Positions 57,081-64,000 of a stretch of DNA of 64,000 bases are shown piece after piece. The stretch's first letter is position 1. Every line of letters begins with the position of its first letter. The notes under the pieces are model-generated. The model saw only the letters and a program-made list of their open reading frames with translations. It was not told the origin of the DNA and did not search any database. This stretch comes from Stenogyne calaminthoides (taxonomy: Eukaryota; Streptophyta; Magnoliopsida; Lamiales; Lamiaceae): assembly GCA_037126765.1 (NCBI GenBank), contig JBBCBC010000001.1, positions 24,598,804 through 24,662,803 on the forward strand, written 5' to 3'. The position numbers and the translations under genes are program-made.

Positions 57081-57893
57081 TTACCAAGATGTTTTTTCTA
57101 CTTCAGCTTTGAACTCCTTGAATTTCTCAAAAGACTCAGATTTGTGTTTCATAAGATACACATACCCATATCTTGAGAAATCGTCAGTAAAAGTGATGAA
57201 GTAGGCAAAGTGACCCCTAGCTAGAGTGGGCAATGGTCCACAGACATCACTGTGGATCAATTCTAGAACTTCTTTGGCATGAACCCCTTTCCCAGAGAAG
57301 GGTTTGTTCGTCATCTTGCCCTTGAGACAGGATTCACAATTTTCATAAGACTCAAAGTCGAATGGGGTTAAGTAGTCTAACTTTCTTAACCTTGCAATCC
57401 TATTCTCATTTGCATGACCAAGCCTACAATGCCACAAGTAAGTTGGGTTTTCATGATTACTAAGTTTGAGTCGTTTGTTTTGTATATTAAGAATATTATA
57501 TCCACAGTGCAACAAGTATAAACCATTCAATAAAGGAGCATTTCCATAAACATCACCATTAAGGGAAAAATAACAATTATTGTTTGCAAAATGGAAGGAA
57601 AAACCTTCAATATCCAACATCAGAATAGAAATAAGGTTGCGGGTAATAGAGGGAACAAAATAACAATTATTCAGTTCAAGTCTAAAACCAGAGGGTAAAT
57701 CTAAAACGTAAACGCCAACACGTTCAGCAGCAACTCTTGCTCCATTTCCAACGTGTAGGGCGACTTCACCCGGCCTAACTGCCCTGTTATCCTTGAGGCC
57801 CTGCACATTTGTACAAATGTGTGAGCCACAATCGGTATCTAATACCCAGCAGTTAGTATCATTTGTGGACATGTTTATCTCAATAACAAACAT
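57081..57893 (-). pseudogene. Element F protease, GAG-pre-integrase and integrase N-terminal half
   Basis: CWVLDTDCGSHICTNVQG is the protease site, with Asp-Thr-Asp in place of the usual Asp-Thr-Gly, a change that should inactivate it. The zinc module reads LWHCRLGHANENRIARL and CESCLKGKMTNKPF, followed by ELIHSDVCGPLPT and FTDDFSRYGYVYLMKHKSE. The 270-codon frame is otherwise open. Confidence 0.9.
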
Positions 57894-58497
57894 ACATGTT
57901 CCAGTGGCTGAGACACCTTATGTCTTCTTTCAGCTGCTAGAACCTTACAGTCCTTCTTCCAATGCCCCTTTTGCTTACAGTGGAGGCATACATCCTTGTC
58001 CACCCTCTCCTTCTTTTGAATTCCACCTTTGGGCTTAAGAAAGCTTGGCTTGGAGCCTTTCTTTGCCTTGCCCATTCGCTTCTTCTTTCCTTTTGAAGCA
58101 GAAGAAGTAGATGCACTCACCATGAGCACGGGCTTTTCCTTAGCAGTGGAAGACTTAAAAGTCTTTAGCATGTTATGCAGCTCGGGCATAGTCGATTCCA
58201 TCTTATTCATATTAAAGTTTACCACGAAACTCGAATATGAATCGGGAAGCGACTGAAGAATAGCATAAACAACAACGTTGGTCTTGAGCTCAATGCCTAG
58301 ACGACCAAGTTTCTCGATTAGCCCAATCATCTTCAACACATGAGGAGAAACCTTTCCTCCCTCAGACAATCGGCATCTAAACAGATCTCTCATCACTTCA
58401 TAAATCTCGAAACGAGATTCCGAATCAAAGAGATCCTTCAGATGTTTAATCATCTCGAAGGGGAGCATCTTCTCATGCTGCCTTTGCAACTCAGGAG
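57875..58497 (-). pseudogene. Element F gag, C-terminal part, cut by element G
   Basis: UBN2-type gag sequence (VMRDLFRCRLSEGGKVSPHV, KTNVVVYAILQSLPDSYSSF) leads to a Lys-rich linker and the zinc knuckle CLHCKQKGHWKKDC at about 57940-57980. The frame is one step off from protease, so a frameshift lies near 57890. The N-terminal half is beyond the insertion point at 58498 and outside the window. Confidence 0.85.
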
Positions 58498-59139
58498 TGT
58501 TGTACCTATTTTGTTCACCGACGAACTAGCAAGTAAAAGTGATAAAATTACCGATCAAAGTTATAACCAAAACAATAAAGAATACGATATTTGATTACCC
58601 AGTTCGTCTATGAAAAAGACTACGTCTGAGGGCGACCAAGCCTGGAGTACTTTACTGTATATTTTCTGCCTAGGGTTCTAAAAGTTCGATCCTTAACAAT
58701 GTACAATACAAGTTATATTTATAGACACAGAACTAAGGAAACAGTCTTCGTGGGCTTCATTTCACGGGCCAACCTAGGGTTTCAGCCGCCAGGCTAGGGT
58801 TTTCTTTCTTGTCCCGCAAGTCGCGCTTCCAGATACACTTACCCTGATTATGATCCGTGAAATCCACCTCACTAACTACCCGAATCTCTTCCATATTTAT
58901 CTTCACCCTACCTCGAGACCGAGTCGGTCCCGACCTCCGCGTCCTCCCAAGACGCCTCGCGACTTCCCTGCTTTCCCAAGCCGCTCCCTCGACCTGTGTA
59001 GCTTCTCAAGTCGCCAGCGACTTCCGGGTGTTGAAGTCACCTCAAGTCCTACTTTGACTGGGTAAAGTCGGATGATATGTTAGCCGTAAGGTGGCCAACT
59101 CCCGACCTTCTTCAGGTCGAATTATTTCTTGTTACAACA
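58498..59139 (-). repeat. 3' LTR of element G
   Basis: TGTTGTACC...GTTACAACA is 642 bp, with near-perfect inverted termini. A minus-strand TATAAATA lies at 58716-58723. Confidence 0.8.
58716..58723 (-). promoter_or_regulatory. TATA box of the G LTR
   Basis: TATAAATA on minus (TATTTATA on plus) inside the 3' LTR. Confidence 0.5.
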
Positions 59140-59155
59140 ATTGCCCCTCAAGACA
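59140..59155 (-). other. Polypurine tract of element G
   Basis: The minus strand reads GTCTTGAGGGGCAAT and then TGTTGTAAC, the LTR start. A GAGGGGCAAT tract is typical of Tat-group elements. Confidence 0.75.
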
Positions 59156-59460
59156 AGGTCGCAAGCTCGCTTTGGGTCCTTATCTTGAATCATTGGTGTT
59201 TACCGACTTGCGGCAAGTTGGCCTCGGGATATGTGCCCGAGTCGAATCTTCGTCCTTGGGGAGGCGTACGGTTACCTCGATTTCCCGAATCGGCGTGACG
59301 TGTGACAGAATCGCAATGACATCATGGTAGGCAGGTGACGTTCCACGCAGCGAGCCCACCAAACCAGCGGTCACGTACCACCCATGCACTGCCCGTGCGA
59401 CCTCCATTTTCGCGGGGGGTCTCGAGAGTTCGAATTTGCATTTTTGACCCCCCCTTTCTT

Positions 59461-59468
59461 TATAAATA
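59461..59468 (+). promoter_or_regulatory. TATA box of the antisense gene in element G
   Basis: TATAAATA lies 141 bases upstream of the ATG at 59609, outside the LTR, and is followed by a CT-rich leader. It could start a transcript opposite to the element's genomic RNA. Confidence 0.6.
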
Positions 59469-60536
59469 GGGTAAGGGTTTCACACCATAAACCCTTTCCC
59501 CTCTCAGCTTCAACCCTTATAAAATTCACACCTCTGCCCCCGTTTCTCCGGCCAGCTTCAGAAGTTCAATCATTTTTCAGGTAACCATCTTTCCTCTGCT
59601 CTTCGTTGATGGCATCCGACTCTCAATCCGCTCCTGCCCCCCGATTTCTGGTTTCATCGTCATCGAACGATGACAACACGGCGATTGCCGAACTCTACCG
59701 CCGTAACAGTAGGGATACCGCCAACGTCGAAGTGCCCCTGATGGTCGGTACCTCAGGCGCCGGTCGGGATGATGAGGGAGATGATGATGACGCATTCCTG
59801 ATGGAGTTGGAGGAAATTACTCATGTCCCTGCCTTGGAGCCGAGCTCTCTCTTGACGCGCCTGCGGTGTGAGAGACCGTCCTCTAACCTTGTCAAAGTAT
59901 GGAGCCTATGAGCGGGTCTTCGACTATCGCTCATACGAGGCCCAGGCTCCATAGAAGAGACCTGGCCGCAGCTACCGGAAGTTGGTCAAGTCAGACTTCG
60001 TAGCGTCGCACGAGAAGAACAGGTCGGTCCTTTTCGATAAATGCGTGCGATCTCTTGGCCGCCTATACAAGGTGCCCCGGGACGTGCACTTCTACGGAGC
60101 GACCTCCGAGGAGAGCGCCGACCAACTGCCACCTGGGATGATCACGGTGAACGAACATACAATGGAGGCCGGGATCCGATTTCCCCTTCACCCGACTATC
60201 TCTCACTTGCTTGCGGCCTGGAACCAGAGCCTAACTCAGATCACTCTCAATGGATGGAGCTACATTTTATCCACCATGACCGTGCTCGGGCAGGCCGGGC
60301 TATATCGATTACCGACCCCGGGGGAGCTGGCCTTCGTGATGACGCCAATCCACCAAGCCGGCGGCTATAATGTCGTACGGCTTTGCAAAGGTCGAGAACT
60401 CGTGAGCGGGATACCTAATAAGGTCGAGGGCTGGCACAACAAGTGGTGGTTTGTCGGGGGGCATGGGAGTCTGCGGACCCTTCGAGCACTCTGCCAATCC
60501 ATGTCCCAACCGACTACGCAACTCGGGTCGCCCACG

Positions 60537-60598
60537 GTAGGTTTCACATTTTTTGAGTTAGATATTTGTACTGATCTAATTCTCCTCTTCTTTTGCAG
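60537..60598 (+). other. Likely intron 1 of the antisense gene
   Basis: The donor is GTAGGTTT and the acceptor TTCTTTTGCAG, with a U-rich 62-base interior. The downstream exon opens with FTPVVANLYW-type sequence. The codon phase does not join perfectly, so either the exact site or an indel is unresolved. Confidence 0.55.
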
Positions 60599-60760
60599 TC
60601 TTCACACCCGTTGTTGCTAACCTTTATTGGAATTTTTTGGAGGCGTATAACACTGTTTGTGATACTCCACCGAGTTGGCCGGACGTGAACGCTTTGAACT
60701 CCGAGCTCGACCGATTTAACGCCGGCCTATACACATACCCGCGTCATTTGAAGATCCCCT

Positions 60761-60838
60761 GTAAGTATCCCCACTCTGTGCTCATCGAATTTCTATTGTC
60801 AACCTGTCTGACCGATTGCAATTTCGCTGCTTTTGTAG
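60761..60838 (+). other. Likely intron 2 of the antisense gene
   Basis: Donor GTAAGTATCC after AAGATCCCCT, acceptor CTGCTTTTGTAG. The 78 bases are U-rich and of ordinary plant intron size. Confidence 0.65.
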
Positions 60839-61277
60839 TCCCCAATACCCCCATTTACCGAAGCTGACCTCCTACAGATGTCATGGCATCCCGCAAGAAA
60901 TCCGTTCTTGGCCAAATGAGGTGAGTGGCGGCCTCCGAGGCCGCTCCTCCGAGACCGTCCCTTGCCGAGGTTGCTCCTCCAAGCTCGGTCCCTACCGGCC
61001 CCCCGTAGTCGACAAAGGCAAGAGGAAGGCTACAGGGTCGACTCCGCCGACTTCCGAGCCTGCTCGGAAAAAAGTGAGAGAGGAGCTTGGGACCTACCAA
61101 TCGGAGATCAACAGGGGGCTGGGAAGGTCAGACCGAGTCCGCCCCACTTCGCAACCGGCTACCTCAGCCTCGACTTTGCCGCCCGCCACCTCGCGACCTG
61201 TTTCACCTGCCCTGAGTAGAGGTTGTCATGAAGATGATGACTCCTTCCTAGGCCGAGATAAGGAACGGGTGGATGAG

Positions 61278-61325
61278 TAAGTTCTAGTCACTCTCCGTAT
61301 AATCTCTTTTCACGTTATTTCCAGT
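61278..61325 (+). other. Possible intron 3 of the antisense gene
   Basis: GTAAGTTCTAG...GTTATTTCCAG would remove the TAA stop right after the GVDE-like codons. At 48 bases it is shorter than most plant introns, so confidence is low. Confidence 0.35.
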
Positions 61326-61977
61326 ACTCTGATGATTCATTCAACCCCGACTTTGGGCCAGCCGAATTTTACCCGGAGGTGGTTAGCTTCCTTAGGTGCT
61401 CACCACTTCAATCGACCGAGCTCCCTGATAACTGGTCGGGCTATCTCTCCCACAGCGTGCGGAACCTCCCCCGGGGTGGACGCGTACGGACCACATCAAC
61501 GCTCGTCGCCAGAAGGTGACGGGCAACTTGTACTCGGCCATGGTCTACTCCCACAAGACGGCCTTTTTCCTGAAGAAGTCCAGCACCCAAATGGAGACCG
61601 AGCTTCGACTTCTCCGGGAGTCGCAAGCTCGGGTAGCTGATCAGGCCAAGTAGATCTTGGTGGCGGCCGAGACCCAGAAGGGGATGGAGAAATCCAACTC
61701 AGAGCACCTTCTGCGGATCTCGACCCTCGAAGGTCGCCTGACTGAGGCGGAGGGTGGACTGGCCGCGGAGAGGCTGAAGTTGACCCGCGTGGAAGGGCGG
61801 CAGGCTGAAGTTAAAGACGGTCCAGGCGGAGGAAAAGGTGGCCGAGGTGGAGGCTGACCTGGCCGAGATTAAGGGGGAACTGGATACCAAGGAGGCCCAG
61901 TTCAAGGCCGCTGAGGAGGAAAACGCCAACTTTACGTACGTGATGGCATTTGTGGGTGCCATCCGAATCTATCATTG

Positions 61978-62603
61978 AGCGAACCCCTCTGGCGACCTTA
62001 CCGGGCTTGTCACCGAGCTCAAAGACTACGTCAGCGACAACCCCCCCAACAGTTACATTTCTGGAGCCTCCTTTCGGGACGGTCAACACCTCGGCCTCGC
62101 CTGCCTCTGCTGAGAAAGAATGAAGTTGCAGCCCTCAACCCCCCCCGCAGTTACATCTTTTTTTTAGTATCCTTATACCGGCCTCCGGGCCTTGACTTGT
62201 AATGAACAATCTTCCGGCCTCCGGGTCTCCATCAATGAAATTCTCTTTTAATTCCCTTGTTGTGTTGACTCGATTTCCTTATGCGATTTTTGCCTAGTCC
62301 TTGCCGTCTTTAACACTTATGCGACTTGTTTACTGGACATTCGCTTAATCGTCTTACAAAGTTGGGATTCATCGCACCCTGATGGGTTGTGATTTACTCT
62401 CCGGTATTTCGAAAGTCGCACCTCGGGTTCGCACTTTATTGATCATATGTTTTTTCATGCGGCCTGCATGTTATCCATCATGTCTCTCATGCGACCCGCT
62501 TGGTTTCTACACAGGAATTTTTCTTTCAAATAGAATGGAGAATTACTATTACCAAAAGATTTAAATTTTGTTACATTGTTGTGACCAGTACAAGGGTGTA
62601 ACT
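61978..62603. other. 3' flank of the antisense gene and spacer to integrase
   Basis: No coding domain. GGCCTCCGGG recurs at 62183 and 62217, and AATGAA near 62233-62238 could serve as a poly(A) signal for the plus-strand gene. Confidence 0.45.
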
Positions 62604-63700
62604 CTACTGATAATACTTCTTCAGGTGAGTTGCATTCCACTGATATTGGGCCTTGGTCCCATCCGACTTCTCAAACTCATATGCCCCGTTTGGTAGGACC
62701 TTCGATATTTGGAACGGACCCTCCCAGTTTGGACCGAGGGTACCTTTTGAGTCTCCGAGTATCCTTTTCAGTACTAAGTCTCTGACCTTGAAACGTCGAA
62801 GTCGCACCTTAGAATTATAATATCTCTCCGACCTCTGCTTGTATCTTGCATTTCTCATGTTAACCTCCAATTGCTTTTCTTCGAGTAGGTCCAGGTTTCT
62901 TTTTAAGGCCTCATCGTTATGATCGAAAGTGACCTGGCTGGTTCGGAAGGTCGGGAGGTCAACTTCCCCGGGTTCAACTGCCTCAGTTCCGAAGGCTAGC
63001 GAGTAAGGAGTCTCGCCCATTGAATTTCTACACGTTGTTTTGTACGACCACAGCACGTCCGGGAGCTCACTAGCCCATTTTCCTTTTCCCCCTTCGATCT
63101 TGGCCTTGAGCGTGTGCTTTATGATTTTATTCACGGCCTCGACCTGACCGTTTGATTGGGGGTGGTATGGGATGAAAAATAACTTTGTGATCTTCCATTT
63201 TCTGAAGAAGGCGTCGATCTTTATACCATCGAATTGCTTTCCATTGTCTGATATGATCGCCTGAGGTAGCCCGAACCTACAGATAATGTTCTGCCATATG
63301 AACCTGATGACATGATCCTGGTCTATGGTTGTCAATGCCTCAGCCTCGGCCCATTTTGTGAAGTAATCTACCGCTACTAGGGCATACTTGACCAATCACA
63401 GGGGGCGGTTTGGGAGTGGCCCGATGATGTCTATCCCCCACTTCCGCAAAAGGCGGGGACCGAGAATGCTTGTGAGTTCCTCCTGTGCGACCTTGATGGA
63501 GGGAGCATAGATCTGGCATTTGTGGCATTTGCTGGCAAAGATAATAGCATCGGCCCTTAGGGTTGGCCAAAAATACCCCTGCCTTGTGATCTTGTGGGCC
63601 AGCGACTCCCCCTAGTGTGGTTTCTGCATGCCCCTTCGTGTATTTCTCGTAGGATGGCTTGACCTTGTTCAGGCGTGATACATCGAAGTAGGGGCATGCC
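62604..63700 (-). pseudogene. Element G integrase (Ty3/Gypsy)
   Basis: The open frame at 62604-63395 covers the rve core with the Asp-Asp-Glu residues in VAVDYFTKWAEAEAL, IISDNGKQFDGI and YHPQSNGQVEAVNKIIKHTL, then a GPNWEGPFQISKVLPNGAYE C-terminal barrel and the stop near ATHLKKYYQ. An in-frame TGA at 63396-63398 separates it from the zinc-binding part, where CHKCQIYAPSIK can be read near 63510-63540 and degraded sequence extends to about 63700. It is the last part of pol, so RT and RNase H would lie to the right. Confidence 0.9.
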
Positions 63701-63747
63701 GAAGCCCCGCTTGTATAACTCCCCGCTGATCACTGTGTACCGTGCGG

Positions 63748-64000
63748 TGTTGGGGTTATACTGGAAAGTATGTTTTTACTTTGTATAACCAAACTGAATT
63801 TTCTGTCTTATTTACAGAAATAAATTATTTATCACTGATGCTTTAAATATCATTGAATGTTACATATATTTATTGCATAATTGTTCAATAATCGATCGTG
63901 TTACATCAGAGTTAATTTAGTGATACCAGATCACAGAAGATTAAATTAACAGTCCCTTGTAACTAAAAGTACGCGGTTCATAACCTAGATGGAAATGAAC
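63748..64000 (+). mobile_element. Family D LTR, start (runs off the window)
   Basis: TGTTGGGGTTATACTGGAAAG and the following 250 bases match the start of the solo LTR at 49042 in the same orientation. The preceding TGCGG (63743-63747) would be the target duplication. Whether it is a solo LTR or a full element cannot be seen. Confidence 0.85.

Larger units (their letters stand above)
35424..58497 (-). mobile_element. Element F: Ty1/Copia retrotransposon carrying nested insertions (5' part outside window)
   Basis: The 3' LTR (35424-35493 plus 51789-53319) begins TGTTGGAATTTAG and ends CACTTACA. Next to it are a polypurine tract and, on the minus strand, RNase H, RT, integrase, protease and gag. 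Element C interrupts the LTR, a family E solo LTR interrupts pol, and element G interrupts gag at 58498. The 5' LTR and primer site lie beyond G, outside the window. Removing the insertions restores collinearity, which supports this order of events. Confidence 0.88.
59609..61977 (+). pseudogene. Antisense accessory gene of element G (putative gypsy-type transposon protein, PF04195-like), broken
   Basis: The ATG at 59609 starts MASDSQSAPAPRFLVSSSSN, then an acidic stretch (GRDDEGDDDDAFLMELEE). After a frameshift near 59895 and a TAG at 59952-59954, the domain at 59955-60536 shows FPLHPTISHLLAAWNQSL, ITLNGWSYILSTMTVLGQAG and EGWHNKWWFVGG, the pattern of putative gypsy-type transposon domains. 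FTPVVANLYWNFLEAYNTV follows a likely intron. A Pro/Ser/Lys-rich middle leads to a C-terminal coiled coil (LRISTLEGRLTEAEGGLAAE; KVAEVEADLAEIKGELDTKE) with a frameshift near 61815 and a stop around 61975. It reads opposite to pol. Its function in the retrotransposon cycle is unknown. Confidence 0.75.
58498..63747 (-). mobile_element. Element G: Ty3/Gypsy Tat-type retrotransposon, 3' part
   Basis: The 3' LTR, polypurine tract, a plus-strand accessory gene and the end of pol (integrase) are visible. RT, protease, gag and the 5' LTR lie beyond the nested family D LTR at 63748, outside the window. An integrase of this kind plus an antisense PF04195-like gene between integrase and 3' LTR is an organisation reported for the Tat/Retand group. 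AGGAG at 58493-58497 would be the target duplication, which cannot be confirmed here. Confidence 0.85.

Noticed and set aside
59021..59460. Host gene promoter near 59461
   Set aside because: The TATA box and gene lie inside element G, between its polypurine tract and integrase, so they belong to the element.

Overview
This window looks like gene-poor heterochromatic DNA from a flowering plant, probably a eudicot. The evidence is its AT-rich background, Ty1/Copia and Ty3/Gypsy elements with the plant initiator-Met-tRNA primer site, hAT elements with 8-bp target duplications, and GT..AG introns with U-rich 3' ends. I found no host gene, rRNA, tRNA gene or CRISPR array. Almost every base belongs to a transposable element (TE), and the elements are nested several levels deep. 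The species cannot be named from the sequence alone.

Layout, left to right. 1-8.8 kb is a DNA-transposon zone: the right part of a non-autonomous hAT-like element (to 1064), a SINE-like tRNA-derived repeat (~1300), a foldback MITE (1714-1939), a 5.5-kb coding hAT element (2099-7599, TSD CTTGAGCA) with a broken transposase, and a hAT MITE (7834-8497, TSD TCCACAAT). The coding hAT carries a solo LTR of family E (5415-7165, TSD GTATG). 8821-17942 is a Copia element D (minus strand, TSD AGATA). 18360-33140 is a Sirevirus-like Copia element B (minus, TSD TTAAT), inserted in old LTR-like DNA that begins near 18045 and resumes at 33146. From 35424 a further Copia element F (minus) starts. Its left LTR is split by element C (35494-51783, TSD CGAAC), a second Sirevirus-like copy of the same family as B. 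C's own 5' LTR is interrupted by a solo LTR of family D (49042-50886, TSD ATAGC). F's pol is interrupted by another family E solo LTR (54867-56157, TSD CCACG), and F's gag by a Ty3/Gypsy Tat-type element G (58498 onward). G is itself interrupted by a family D LTR at 63748 that runs off the window.

How the parts work together. In B, C, D and F the usual Copia order (gag, protease, integrase, RT, RNase H) reads on the minus strand, so the left LTR is the 3' LTR; polypurine tracts and, for B, C and D, primer sites fit this. B and C also carry a ~1,170-codon extra frame, called ORF-X here, between RNase H and the 3' LTR. It has a conserved N-terminal region, a basic/acidic middle, short tandem repeats, a long coiled coil and a conserved C-terminal region, but no visible signal peptide or membrane segment. 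Element G has an antisense gene downstream of its integrase, with its own TATA box and likely introns, encoding a protein of the kind annotated as putative gypsy-type transposon protein. These two accessory genes are the most interesting biology here.

All long coding regions are broken by stops and frameshifts. Part of this may not be biological. Related copies differ repeatedly at CAG/CTG trinucleotides, often becoming CGA/TCG, in blocks of the sequence. That pattern suggests consensus errors at CHG-methylated sites, so lesion counts should be treated with care.
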